Origin: Aquincola tertiaricarbonis
GTDB lineage: Bacteria > Pseudomonadota > Gammaproteobacteria > Burkholderiales > Burkholderiaceae_C
Direction: 5' to 3'
DNA: 64,000 nt
Assembly: GCF_000969605.1 (NCBI RefSeq)
Contig: NZ_JZUE01000027.1
Coordinates: 1-64,000 of the forward strand
Part shown: piece by piece, positions 43,001 through 50,747 of the stretch
How positions within the stretch are numbered: the first letter of the stretch is position 1
Layout of the letters: each line of letters begins with the position of its first letter
Notes under the pieces: model-generated
The model's database searches: none
Seen by the model: the letters and a program-made list of their open reading frames with translations, nothing else
What the model was told of the DNA's origin: nothing
Program-made: the position numbers and the translations under genes

Positions 43001-43285
43001 GACCGCAGCTTCGTGCATGCGATGCTGTCCGACGGTACCGCCCGCGCCATCACGCAGGCCATCATCGGCCTGGGCCATGCGCTGCGGCTGCAGGTGGTGG
43101 CCGAAGGCGTGGAGACCGAGGCCGAGGCCGCCGCGCTGCAGGCCGCGGGCTGCGACGAGCTGCAGGGCTTCCTCTATGCCCATCCCATGCCGCCGCAAGC
43201 CCTGGCCGGCTGGCTGGCGCAGCAGGCCGCGCACGCGGCATCCCCCAGAAGGACGAAAGACGCTTTTTGCGCTCCTGCGGCCTGA
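40052..43285 (+). CDS. HAMP-PAS-PAS-GGDEF-EAL c-di-GMP turnover protein
   Basis: A 1077-residue membrane protein. TM1 is about 20-38, a periplasmic helical sensor spans about 39-305, and TM2 is about 308-328. HAMP (about 330-385) and two PAS segments (about 390-500 and 510-640) follow. The GGDEF domain has an intact GGDEF (711-715) and an inhibitory-site RxxD (RAGD) five residues before it. The EAL domain has EGLLRW (near 840), ELTESMLM, IDDFGTGYSSLNYL and KIDRSFV, so both halves look catalytically competent. It begins a four-gene, same-strand cluster with a barrel protein, a small binding protein and a chemoreceptor. Confidence 0.93.
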   Translation: MSRLFARFLARLSVGRKLLLIYLLDLTAVIYISGILINEKFIAIDFARKEEAGIAYIAETADVLVALARGGVGTGPQPQAGAPGWAPLAQAVAITEARHGPGMRSAEPAAALQALLAALEPRPAPAALTQALEQGRALVTRVGNQSNLILDPDLDSYYSMSLVLLRYPELLGVLDQIGTQLRPGGAGARAGSGPRSQYLVLEGQLDAVAQGIASDLAEAVAASTPALRLSLDPAQARLAAAIEGLRRASRAYIDDGATDDRLRAVHLAQHELLDELHQAWRLGVQQLSRLLAQRIDGLYTRMWLHLGTALVLLLAILSLVYGVARQIAVPLRRLAGVADEVRRTGDPRLRAHWVSQDEIGRLVLAFNDMLAQLDRERTAQQELAASARAAEAQRALVESTPIPLMVTAIPGHEVLHANPPAEAWLNGRRTDPWAVGLEPPVRAHFFQQLADRDAVHEFEVRWLGSGAPTWAVLSARRVAYQGRDAVITVFSPINHLKLMRRRLELWAKVFEASTEAILIVDADRRILTTNLSFHKATGYELQDVVGESPRLLLGQGSAPDFAEQMWRTVARRGTWQGELAVRRRDGSEYPAWMMVSPVREGPGARGEVTHYIFTSIDIGDRKKSEARIQFLAQHDVLTELPNRSLCIERLRMALQQARRSGQKVAVMFIDLDRFKTINDTLGHHIGDGLLRSVARRLLEAVRAGDTVSRLGGDEFVVVLAGVDSVDEVTQVVEQRLIPRIRQPHVVDGAELNVSCSVGIALAPDDATDIDELMRHADTAMYQAKAGGRNASAFFTAEMTERALQRHRIEAALRRAIDGGGLQLAWQPRVHAHSGQAVGLEGLLRWHSPELGPMSPSVFVPIAEETGLVVPMGAWVIEEACAQIARWRTQGLPPLNVSINLSAPQLQDPRLLQTLADSLQRHAVPPGGLELELTESMLMDRADSTLQTMQAIRQLGVGLAIDDFGTGYSSLNYLNRFPINKLKIDRSFVHAMLSDGTARAITQAIIGLGHALRLQVVAEGVETEAEAAALQAAGCDELQGFLYAHPMPPQALAGWLAQQAAHAASPRRTKDAFCAPAA

Positions 43286-43371
43286 CGCCGCGCCGAAACC
43301 ACGGTCCAGGCGGGCGTTGCAGTCCATCGCAGTCCCGGACGCCCTGGCTCAACCGGCGGAAGGGGCGATCG

Positions 43372-44586
43372 ATGAAGCAAGAGACGGCATGGTGGGACCT
43401 GGCCCTGCGGGGCCTGCTGCTGGCGCTGATGTGGGCGGGCATCCTGTGGCCCGGCCCCGGCTGGGCCGAGGAGGCGGCCGGCCGCGGCCTGGCCTGGAGC
43501 GGCTTCGCCACCCTGGGCGTGGCCCACTCCAGCGAGCGCGAGGCCGACTTCGCCGGCACCTTCTCCCAGCCCGACGGCGTGGGCGCCACCCGCCGCTGGG
43601 GCCTGCAGCCCGATACCCGGCTGGGCCTGCAGGCCGACCTGCCGCTGGGCGCGCCCTGGTCGGCCTCCGCGCAGGCGCTGGTGGAATATGCGCACCATGG
43701 CCGCTGGCAGCCGGCGCTGTCGATGGGCTTCGTCAAGTGGCAGCCGTCGCCGGCCTGGTCGCTGCGGCTCGGCCGCCTGCCGTGGTCGGCCTACCTCACC
43801 TCGGACTACCGCAAGGTCGGCTTCTCGCTGCCCTGGGTGCGGCCGCCGCAGGAGCTGTACATGATCAGCTTCGACCACGCGGACGGCGTGGACCTCGGCT
43901 GGCGCGGCCAGTGGGGCGACAGCAGCGTACGGCTGCAGGCCATGGCCGGGCGCTCCAGCCGCAACGTGGTCACCGGCCACTGGCGCGGCAACCGGCTGGT
44001 CGGCGGCAACCTGGTCATCGAGCGGGGCAACCTCACGCTGCGTGCCGGCCACCTGCAGTACGGCGCCTTCAGCATCGAGCTGCCGGCGGTGGACAGCGTG
44101 CTGGACCAGGTGGCGCAGCTCGATCCCGCGGGCGTGGCGGCGCTGCGCTTCCGCGACCGCGCGGTGGGCTACACCACGCTGGGCCTGGTGTGGGACGACG
44201 GCACCTGGCTGCTGCAGGCCGAGGTGGCCAATGGCCGCATGTCGCGCACCTACCTGCCCGACGGCCTGGAGGCCTACGTGACCGTGGCCCGCCGCTTTGG
44301 CAGCCTCACGCCCACGCTCACCCTGGCCGGCCTGCGTGACCACAACCTCCGTCGCAGCGCCAACCCGGTGCTGCAGCAGGTGATCGACGCGGGGCAGTCG
44401 CGCGGCATGCACACCGTCTCCCTGGGCCTGCGCTGGGATGCGCGGCCTAGCCTGGCGCTGAAGCTGCAGCTCGACCGCGTGCGCCATGGCAGCGGCCAGA
44501 CCGGCATGCTGTCCAACTTCCAGCCCGGCTTCGAGCCCGGCCGCGGTTTCCGCGTGCTGAGCCTGGCCGCCGATGTCGTGTTCTGA
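43372..44586 (+). CDS. Outer-membrane beta-barrel (porin-like) protein
   Basis: A 404-residue exported protein with a signal peptide (cleavage near GPGWAEE, residue about 31). It shows alternating amphipathic strands ([78 protein letters not shown]) and ends in [10 protein letters not shown] with terminal Phe, the BAM recognition signal. I cannot place it in a named porin family. A GGAAGGGG ribosome site precedes the ATG. Only 11 bp separate it from the next gene. Confidence 0.8.
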   Translation: MKQETAWWDLALRGLLLALMWAGILWPGPGWAEEAAGRGLAWSGFATLGVAHSSEREADFAGTFSQPDGVGATRRWGLQPDTRLGLQADLPLGAPWSASAQALVEYAHHGRWQPALSMGFVKWQPSPAWSLRLGRLPWSAYLTSDYRKVGFSLPWVRPPQELYMISFDHADGVDLGWRGQWGDSSVRLQAMAGRSSRNVVTGHWRGNRLVGGNLVIERGNLTLRAGHLQYGAFSIELPAVDSVLDQVAQLDPAGVAALRFRDRAVGYTTLGLVWDDGTWLLQAEVANGRMSRTYLPDGLEAYVTVARRFGSLTPTLTLAGLRDHNLRRSANPVLQQVIDAGQSRGMHTVSLGLRWDARPSLALKLQLDRVRHGSGQTGMLSNFQPGFEPGRGFRVLSLAADVVF

Positions 44587-44597
44587 CGGAGGACGCC

Positions 44598-45098
44598 ATG
44601 GCACATCGCTTCGAGTCGATCTTCCGCGTGCCCAGGCGGGCGGGCCTGCAGGGCCTGTGCCGCGCCGCCGCGGGCCTGCTGCTGCCGGCCGCGGCGCTGG
44701 CGGCCTGGGCCGGGGCCGCGGCGCCTGCGGCCGCCGGCCCGCTGGTGGTGGTGGCCGGTGCGCGCAGCCCGGCCAGTCCGCTGTCGGCCGAGCAGGCGGC
44801 GCAGCTCTTCCTGGCCAAGACGCAGGCGCTGGCCGGTGCCGGGCAGGCCGCGCTGCTCGACCTGCCCGAAGGCCATGCCGCGCGCGAAGCCTTCTACCAG
44901 CGGCTGGCCGGCAAGAACCCGGCGCAGATGAAGGCGCTGTGGTCGCGGCTGGCCTTCAGCGGCAGCGCCCAGCCGCCGCGCGTGGCCGCCGGCCCCGCCG
45001 AGCTCAAGAAGCAGCTGGCCGCCGATGCCAATGCGGTGGGCTACCTGGACAAGGCCGACGTGGACGCCAGCGTCAAGGTGCTGCTGGCGCTGGATTGA
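44598..45098 (+). CDS. Small phosphate-binding-protein-like periplasmic protein
   Basis: A 166-residue exported protein. A long N-region and signal peptide (about 1-46) precede a single PBP-like lobe ([73 protein letters not shown]). This resembles the PstS-like domain proteins of about 140-170 residues found beside sensory genes, and is half the size of transport binding proteins. GGAGGA stands before the ATG. With the porin, GGDEF-EAL protein and chemoreceptor around it, a sensory rather than transport role is inferred. Confidence 0.78.
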   Translation: MAHRFESIFRVPRRAGLQGLCRAAAGLLLPAAALAAWAGAAAPAAAGPLVVVAGARSPASPLSAEQAAQLFLAKTQALAGAGQAALLDLPEGHAAREAFYQRLAGKNPAQMKALWSRLAFSGSAQPPRVAAGPAELKKQLAADANAVGYLDKADVDASVKVLLALD

Positions 45099-45127
45099 AC
45101 CTGTCTGGACAAGTCGCAGGAACACGA

Positions 45128-46642
45128 ATGAACTTCAAGACCAGGATGTGGGCGCTGCCCGGCATGGCGGCCGTGGTGCTGGGGCTGGGCCTGGGCCTCA
45201 ACATGGCGATGGGCGAGCGTGCCGGCCAGGCGCTGCAGCGGCTGAGCGGCGTTTCCTATCCGCTGCTGGAACAGGTACTGAAGGTGGACCGTGCGCTGGA
45301 CGGCGTGCAGGCCGCGCTGCAGGCCGCCTCGGCCGAGGGCAATCCCGACAAGTTGCAGGACAGCCAGGCCCACGCCGAAGCCGCCCGCCGCGCGCTGGCC
45401 GAGGCCCACCGGCTGGCGGGCGGACCGGCGCTGCGCCCGCTGGAGGAAGCGCTGCTCGCCTACCACGCGGTGGCCACCGAGGTGACGAAGGCGATGCTCT
45501 TCGGCACTGCCGCGCCGGAGCGGGTGGCCGCCATGCAGCAGGCCCGCAGCGCGCTGCGCGACGAGCTGGCCCGCCAGGAGGCCGCGGCCCGCGCCGGGGT
45601 GCAGGCGGGCTCGCAGGCGGTGGAGCAGGCGCGGCGGCAATCGCTGTGGGCCATGGCCGCGATGGTGGCACTGGCGCTGCTGGCCATGGGCCTGGCCGCC
45701 CGCACCATCGTGGCCTCGGTCTGGCGCGACCTGGGTGCCGAGCCCTCGGCCCTGCGCGAGCTGGTGCAGCGGGTGGCCGACGGTGACCTCTCGGTGCCGG
45801 TGGAGGCGCAGGCCGCGCCGCGCTCGGTGCGCGCGGCGCTGGGCCGCATGACGCTGCAGCTGCGCGGCACCGTGGGCGACATCCGCCGCGGCAGCGAGGC
45901 CATCTGCGATGCCAGCGCGGAGATCGCCACCGGCAACCAGGACCTGAGCCAGCGCACCGAGCACACCGCCAGCAGCCTGCAGCAGGCGGCCAGCCGGCTG
46001 TCGCTGCTCACCGGCACCGTGCAGGACAGCGCACAGGCCGCGCAGCAGGCCCGCCTGCTGGCCGAGGCCACCGCCGGCGCGGCCCAGCGCGGCGGCCGCA
46101 TCGTGGCCGATGTGGTGGCCAGCATGGCCCGCATCCAGCAGGCGTCCGGCCGCATCGCCGACATCAACAGCGTGATCGACGGCATCGCCTTCCAGACCAA
46201 CATCCTCGCCCTCAACGCGGCGGTGGAGGCGGCACGCGCCGGCGAGCAGGGCCGCGGTTTCGCGGTAGTGGCCGGCGAGGTGCGCACGCTGGCCCAGCGC
46301 AGCGCGCAGGCTGCGCGCGAGATCAAGTCGTTGATCGGCGCCAGCGGCGACACCGTGGCCCTGGGCACCCGGCTGGTGGGCGAGGCCGGCCAGGCCATGG
46401 CCGAGATCACCCAGGGCGTGGGCCGGGTCAGCGAGATCATCGCCGGCATCAGCGAGGCCACGCATCAGCAGTCCAGCGGCATCGTGGAGGTGGACCAGGC
46501 GGTGAGCGCCCTGGACCACATGACGCAGCAGAACGCCGCGCTGGTGCAGCAGTCCGCGGCGGCCGCCGACAGCATGCGACAGCAGTCCGACGAACTGGTG
46601 CGGGCGGTGGCGCTGTTCCGCCTGGAGGGCGCGGCCGCCTGA
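45128..46642 (+). CDS. Methyl-accepting chemotaxis protein
   Basis: A 504-residue chemoreceptor. TM1 is about 9-28, a four-helix-bundle periplasmic domain spans about 30-175, and TM2 is about 176-198. HAMP follows (about 200-250). The signalling domain has the hairpin tip [32 protein letters not shown] (about 352-383). No C-terminal CheR/CheB tether pentapeptide is seen; it ends FRLEGAAA. Last gene of the 40-46.6 kb cluster; the small binding protein just upstream may present its ligand. Confidence 0.92.
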   Translation: MNFKTRMWALPGMAAVVLGLGLGLNMAMGERAGQALQRLSGVSYPLLEQVLKVDRALDGVQAALQAASAEGNPDKLQDSQAHAEAARRALAEAHRLAGGPALRPLEEALLAYHAVATEVTKAMLFGTAAPERVAAMQQARSALRDELARQEAAARAGVQAGSQAVEQARRQSLWAMAAMVALALLAMGLAARTIVASVWRDLGAEPSALRELVQRVADGDLSVPVEAQAAPRSVRAALGRMTLQLRGTVGDIRRGSEAICDASAEIATGNQDLSQRTEHTASSLQQAASRLSLLTGTVQDSAQAAQQARLLAEATAGAAQRGGRIVADVVASMARIQQASGRIADINSVIDGIAFQTNILALNAAVEAARAGEQGRGFAVVAGEVRTLAQRSAQAAREIKSLIGASGDTVALGTRLVGEAGQAMAEITQGVGRVSEIIAGISEATHQQSSGIVEVDQAVSALDHMTQQNAALVQQSAAAADSMRQQSDELVRAVALFRLEGAAA

Positions 46643-46648
46643 AGCCGC

Positions 46649-47926
46649 TCAGCGCTTGTCGCGCAGCAGGTGGTACAGCGCGATGGCGCCGAAGGTGGCC
46701 GTGCCGATGCCGCCCATCTTGAAGCCGGCGATCGACAGCGTGAGGTCGCCCGCACCGGCGGTGAGCGCGGTGCCGGCCACGATCAGGTTGCCGGGCTTGG
46801 AGAAGTCCACCTTGTTCATCACCCAGATGCGGCCGCCGGTGGCCGCGATCAGGCCGAACACCACCAGCGCCAGGCCGCCGATCACCGGCACCGGCAGCGT
46901 GAGGATCAGCGCGCCGAACTTGGGCGAGAAGCCCAGCAGCAGCGCCACGAAGGCCGCCACCACGAACACCAGCGTGGAATAGATGCGGGTGACCGCCATC
47001 ACGCCCATGTTCTCGGCATAGGTGGTGACGCCGGTGCCGCCACCGGCGCCCGAGACCACCGTGGCCAGGCCGTCGGCGATGAAGGCGCGGCCGATCAGCG
47101 GGTCGAAGTTGCGGCCGGTCATCGCGGCCAGCGCCTTCACATGGCCCAGGTTCTCGGCCACCAGGATCACCGCCACCGGCGCGATCAGCGCCATGGCCGA
47201 CACGTCGAACACCGGCGCGGAGAACTTCGGCCAGCCGAACCAGGCGGCCTGGCCCACGCTGCTGAAGTCGATCGGCTTGCCCCAGCCCAGGCCGTTGGCG
47301 CCGATGGCGTACAGCAGGTAGCCCGCGAGCGCGCCCAGCAGGATGGGCAGCCGTGCCGGCACGCCCGAGGTGCGCACCGCGATCAGGCCCACCGCCAGCG
47401 CGGTGAGCAGGCCCACCGTCACCTCGAAGGGCGTGGCGCCCAGGCTCTTGATGGCCACTGGTGCCAGGTTCAGGCCGATGGCGGCCACCACCGTGCCGGT
47501 GACCACCGGCGGCATCAGCCGCTCGATCCAGCCGGTGCCCAGCATCTGCACCACCAGGCCGATCAGGATGTAGACGATGCCCGCGGCGATGATGCCGCCC
47601 AGCGCGAGGCCGATGTTGGCATTGGGCCCGCTGCCGGCATAACCGGTGGCCGCGATCACCACGCCGATGAAGGCGAAGCTGGAGCCCAGGTAGCTGGGCA
47701 GCCGCCCGCCGGTGAGCAGGAAGAACAGCAGCGTGCCGATGCCCGAGAAGAAGATGGACGTGTTGGGGTCGAAGCCCATCAGGATGGGCGCCAGCGCGGT
47801 GCTGCCGAACATGGCCACCACATGCTGGATGCCCATTACCAGGGTCTGGCCGCCGGGCAGGCGTTCATCGGGCGCCACCTCGCCGGTGGTCTTCAGGGTC
47901 CAACGCGGAAACAAACTGCTGCTCAT
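46649..47926 (-). CDS. Uracil-xanthine permease (UraA/NCS2 family)
   Basis: A 425-residue nucleobase:proton symporter with 14 predicted helices. NCS2 marks: GIQHVVAMFGSTALAPILMGFDPNTSIFFSGIGTLLFFLLT, SYLGSSFAFIGVV, ALIAPVAVILVAENLGHVKALA with the substrate-contact Glu, and GAGGGTGVTTYAENMGVMAVTRIYS. The ATG at 47926 is chosen because AAGAGGAG lies upstream; an earlier in-frame start would place that site inside the gene. It is close to UraA and RutG, and probably imports uracil. It lies downstream of folA and thyA on the same strand, which gives a pyrimidine/folate neighbourhood. Confidence 0.9.
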   Translation of the reverse strand: MSSSLFPRWTLKTTGEVAPDERLPGGQTLVMGIQHVVAMFGSTALAPILMGFDPNTSIFFSGIGTLLFFLLTGGRLPSYLGSSFAFIGVVIAATGYAGSGPNANIGLALGGIIAAGIVYILIGLVVQMLGTGWIERLMPPVVTGTVVAAIGLNLAPVAIKSLGATPFEVTVGLLTALAVGLIAVRTSGVPARLPILLGALAGYLLYAIGANGLGWGKPIDFSSVGQAAWFGWPKFSAPVFDVSAMALIAPVAVILVAENLGHVKALAAMTGRNFDPLIGRAFIADGLATVVSGAGGGTGVTTYAENMGVMAVTRIYSTLVFVVAAFVALLLGFSPKFGALILTLPVPVIGGLALVVFGLIAATGGRIWVMNKVDFSKPGNLIVAGTALTAGAGDLTLSIAGFKMGGIGTATFGAIALYHLLRDKR

Positions 47927-47983
47927 CGTGATCTCGCTCCTCTTGCGGGGCGGGATTGTCATCGCAAAGCAGCGGACCGGTGC

Positions 47984-48490
47984 TTACCCTGAGCGGCGCT
48001 GGTAGGTGACGAAGGCGTAGCCGAAGTGGTTGGGCTCGGCGGCCTGGTGAACCTCGCGCGAGACGGGCACGAAGGCGCCCTCGAAGCGCGGAAAGCGGGT
48101 GTCGCCGTCGAAGTCGGCATCGAGCTCGGTGAGCACCAGTTCGTCGGCCACCAGCAGCGCTTGGCTATACAACTCGGCACCGCCGATGACGAAGGCCTTG
48201 TCGGCCGGCCTGGCCGCGGCGATGGCCTCGGCCATCGAGCCGCAGCGCACGGCCCCTTCGGCCTGCCACTGCGGCTGGCGCGTCACCACGATGTTGGTGC
48301 GGCCGGGCAGTGGCCGGAAGCGCGGCGGCAGCGAGTCCCAGGTGCGCCGGCCCATGATCACCGGGTGGCCCATCGTGGTCCTGCGGAAGTGAGCGAAGTC
48401 TTCCGGCAGGTGCCAGGGCATGGCGCCGTCGCGGCCGATGACGCCGTTGCGGGCGACGGCGGCGATGAGCGAGATCCTGGGCGTGGGCAT
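47984..48490 (-). CDS. folA: Dihydrofolate reductase
   Basis: A 168-residue DHFR that reduces dihydrofolate to tetrahydrofolate with NADPH. Seen are SLIAAVARNGVIGRDGAMPWHLPEDFAHFR (active-site Trp and acidic Glu/Asp loop), GHPVIMGRRTWDSLP, GRTNIVVTR and KAFVIGGAELYSQAL. Its start is eight bases after the thyA stop, giving the classical thyA-folA pair that recycles the dihydrofolate made by thymidylate synthesis. Confidence 0.96.
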   Translation of the reverse strand: MPTPRISLIAAVARNGVIGRDGAMPWHLPEDFAHFRRTTMGHPVIMGRRTWDSLPPRFRPLPGRTNIVVTRQPQWQAEGAVRCGSMAEAIAAARPADKAFVIGGAELYSQALLVADELVLTELDADFDGDTRFPRFEGAFVPVSREVHQAAEPNHFGYAFVTYQRRSG

Positions 48491-48498
48491 GGCCGCGC

Positions 48499-49323
48499 TC
48501 ACACCGCCACCGGGGCCTTGATGGGTGCGTGATGCTGGTAATCCAGCACCTCGAAGTCCTCGTACTCGTAGTCGAAGATCGACGGCGGCCGGCGCTTGAT
48601 GTGCAGCACCGGGTAGGGGTGCGGCGTGCGGGCCAGCTGCGTGCGCACCTGCTCGAAGTGGTTGTTGTAGATGTGGCAGTCGCCGCCGGTCCAGACGAAG
48701 TCGCCCACCTGCAGGTCGCACTGCTGGGCCAGCATGTGGGTGAGCAGCGCATAGCTGGCGATGTTGAAGGGCACGCCCAGGAAGATGTCGGCGCTGCGTT
48801 GGTAGAGCTGGCAGCTCAAGCGGCCTTCGGCCACGTAGAACTGGAAGAAGGCATGGCAGGGCATCAGCGCCATCTTCGACAGGTCGGCCACGTTCCAGGC
48901 GCTGACGATGATGCGGCGGCTGTCGGGGTTGGTCTTGAGCTGCTTGACCACCTCGGCGATCTGGTCGATGTGGCCGCCGTCGGGCGTGGGCCAGGCGCGC
49001 CACTGCACGCCGTAGACCGGACCCAGGTCGCCGTTGTCGGCGGCCCATTCGTCCCAGATCGACACGCCGCGTTCCTGCAGCCAGCGGGCATTGCCGTCGC
49101 CGCGCAGGAACCACAGCAGTTCCAGGATGATGGATTTCAGGTGCACCTTCTTGGTGGTGACCAGCGGAAAGCCTTCCGCCAGGTCAAAGCGCATCTGGTG
49201 GCCGAACACGCTGCGCGTGCCGGTCCCGGTGCGGTCCGTCTTGCTCACGCCGTGCTCGAACACATGGCGCATGAAGTCTTCGTACTGAGTGCGCACGGGG
49301 CGGGCGGTATTCGCGGCGTTCAA
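48499..49323 (-). CDS. thyA: Thymidylate synthase
   Basis: A 274-residue ThyA that methylates dUMP to dTMP with methylene-tetrahydrofolate. Motifs: [33 protein letters not shown], the catalytic Cys in [33 protein letters not shown] and [12 protein letters not shown]. The start is taken as TTG at 49323 because GGAG lies nine bases upstream; a GTG nine codons further in would be closer to the E. coli N-terminus. It is the first gene of thyA-folA. Confidence 0.96.
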   Translation of the reverse strand: MNAANTARPVRTQYEDFMRHVFEHGVSKTDRTGTGTRSVFGHQMRFDLAEGFPLVTTKKVHLKSIILELLWFLRGDGNARWLQERGVSIWDEWAADNGDLGPVYGVQWRAWPTPDGGHIDQIAEVVKQLKTNPDSRRIIVSAWNVADLSKMALMPCHAFFQFYVAEGRLSCQLYQRSADIFLGVPFNIASYALLTHMLAQQCDLQVGDFVWTGGDCHIYNNHFEQVRTQLARTPHPYPVLHIKRRPPSIFDYEYEDFEVLDYQHHAPIKAPVAV

Positions 49324-49440
49324 CAGGGGCTCCGGAGGCGGCCGCGTCGTGCGGCGTTGCCGGATTGTGGCGCGCCTTCAGCGCGCTCATTCGCCGTGCT
49401 GAAAGCGTGCTCGTACGTGTTGGGGATGTTCGCTTCCGGC

Positions 49441-50007
49441 ATGTCCGACACAGTCGCGTCATGGGGGGCGCTGATGAACGATATCGAACCGGTGCTGGAG
49501 CGGCTCGCGGTCGGCAGCCTGATCCGCCGAAAGGGATTCTTCACCCGACGCCTGATGCTGGGCAGTCTGTCCAACGGCGTGGAGTTGGAGCGGCGTGTCG
49601 GCTACCAGCCCGGGAGGTTGCGCTACGGCTGGTACGTGCTGACCATGAAGGAACGCGTGCCGACTCCGAACGAGTTCGTCTTCGGCGGCTATACCCACTT
49701 CTCGGGCGGCCGAATTCAAGGGCACGAGAAGGATCCTGCCAAGCGAGGGCCGCATATGGACGACAGCTTGCGCGCCATGCGCATCGACGTTGAGTATCTG
49801 AAGCGCCAGCAAGTTCAGAGTTTCGTTCTGGACGGACCGGAACGGCTCATCAAGATCGTCCCTGCGCTCAGCGATCTGGACAGTGAGGAGGCGGCCATAC
49901 AGGCGGGCAAGTACTGGCATCCTGATCCGTCGCCGGTACCGCAATGGCAGCTGACAGCGCCGATGCTGTTCTTGGTGGAGTCTCACCACCGAGGCACCGG
50001 CGCATAG
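49441..50007 (+). CDS. Hypothetical protein of lower G+C
   Basis: A protein of about 188 residues that I do not recognise. It has a charged beta-rich body (LAVGSLIRRKGFFTRRLMLGSL, RRVGYQPGRLRYGWYVLTMKERV, FVLDGPERLIKIVPALSD) and no signal or membrane segment. Codon use is visibly less G+C-rich than in its neighbours (AAG, GAA, GTT, CAA are frequent), which suggests relatively recent acquisition. The start is uncertain: ATGs at 49426, 49441 and 49474 are all possible, the last with a GGGGGG run upstream. Confidence 0.6.
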   Translation: MSDTVASWGALMNDIEPVLERLAVGSLIRRKGFFTRRLMLGSLSNGVELERRVGYQPGRLRYGWYVLTMKERVPTPNEFVFGGYTHFSGGRIQGHEKDPAKRGPHMDDSLRAMRIDVEYLKRQQVQSFVLDGPERLIKIVPALSDLDSEEAAIQAGKYWHPDPSPVPQWQLTAPMLFLVESHHRGTGA

Positions 50008-50026
50008 TCCCTTCGCTCTGCTCAGG

Positions 50027-50686
50027 TCAGGACTGCGTGTCCGTCAGGTAGATCTCCACCCGGCGGTTGCGGGCGCGGCCGTCGGCGCTGGTGTTGTCGG
50101 CCACCGGCTGGCGGGCGCCCATGCCTTCGGTGCTGATGCGGCTGCCCTGCACGCCGCGGGTGCTCAGGTACTGCTGCACGCTGTAGGCACGCTCGCGCGA
50201 CAGCGGATCGTTCACCGCATCGCTGCCGGTGGCGTCGGTGTGGCCGATCACACGCACGCGCATCGCCGGGTCCAGGCCCTGGGCGAACTGGTCCAGCACC
50301 GGGCGCATCGCCGGCTTGATGGCGGCGCTGCCGACGTCGAACGAGAAGTCGCTGGGGATGTTGACCTTCAGCTCGTTGTTGGGCGTGCGGGCCACGTCGA
50401 TGCCAGTGCCCTGCGTGGCCTTCTCCATCGCGGCCTGCTTCTCCTGCATGCGCTTGGACCAGATGTTGCCGGCGATGGCACCCACCGCGCCGCCCACCAC
50501 CGCACCGGTGCCGGCGCCGCTACGCCCGCCGGTCAGGCCGCCCAGCACCGCGCCGGCGCCCGCGCCGATGCCCGCGCCCTTGGCGGTGTCGCGGCTGGTC
50601 TGGCTCATGTCCGCGCAGCCGGTGATCAGCACCGCGGCGGCGCCCAGCGCCACGATGGCGGGGCGGAAGTTCATCGTTCTCTTCAT
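50027..50686 (-). CDS. OmpA-family lipoprotein with glycine-zipper
   Basis: A 219-residue envelope lipoprotein. The lipobox is LITGC (Cys near residue 24). A glycine-zipper region follows (GAGIGAGAGAVLGGLTGGRSGAGTGAVVGGAVGAIAG, about 38-74). The C-terminal OmpA peptidoglycan-binding domain has SFDVGSAAIKPAMRPVLDQFAQ, VIGHTDATGSDAVNDPLSRERA and GARNRRVEIYL-like ends. AAGGAG precedes the ATG at 50686; in-frame starts further upstream are not convincing. It anchors the outer membrane to peptidoglycan. It is convergent with the low-G+C gene. Confidence 0.9.
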   Translation of the reverse strand: MKRTMNFRPAIVALGAAAVLITGCADMSQTSRDTAKGAGIGAGAGAVLGGLTGGRSGAGTGAVVGGAVGAIAGNIWSKRMQEKQAAMEKATQGTGIDVARTPNNELKVNIPSDFSFDVGSAAIKPAMRPVLDQFAQGLDPAMRVRVIGHTDATGSDAVNDPLSRERAYSVQQYLSTRGVQGSRISTEGMGARQPVADNTSADGRARNRRVEIYLTDTQS

Positions 50687-50747
50687 GGAAGGCTCCTTGT
50701 CATGGCCGCTCGGCGAAACGCCGTGGCGGCGCTGCCGAGTCTCACCG

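Noticed and set aside
39797-43327. An 1176-codon open frame antisense to the GGDEF-EAL gene
   Set aside because: Composition typical of an antisense shadow; no motif, and the sense strand has a complete, motif-bearing protein.
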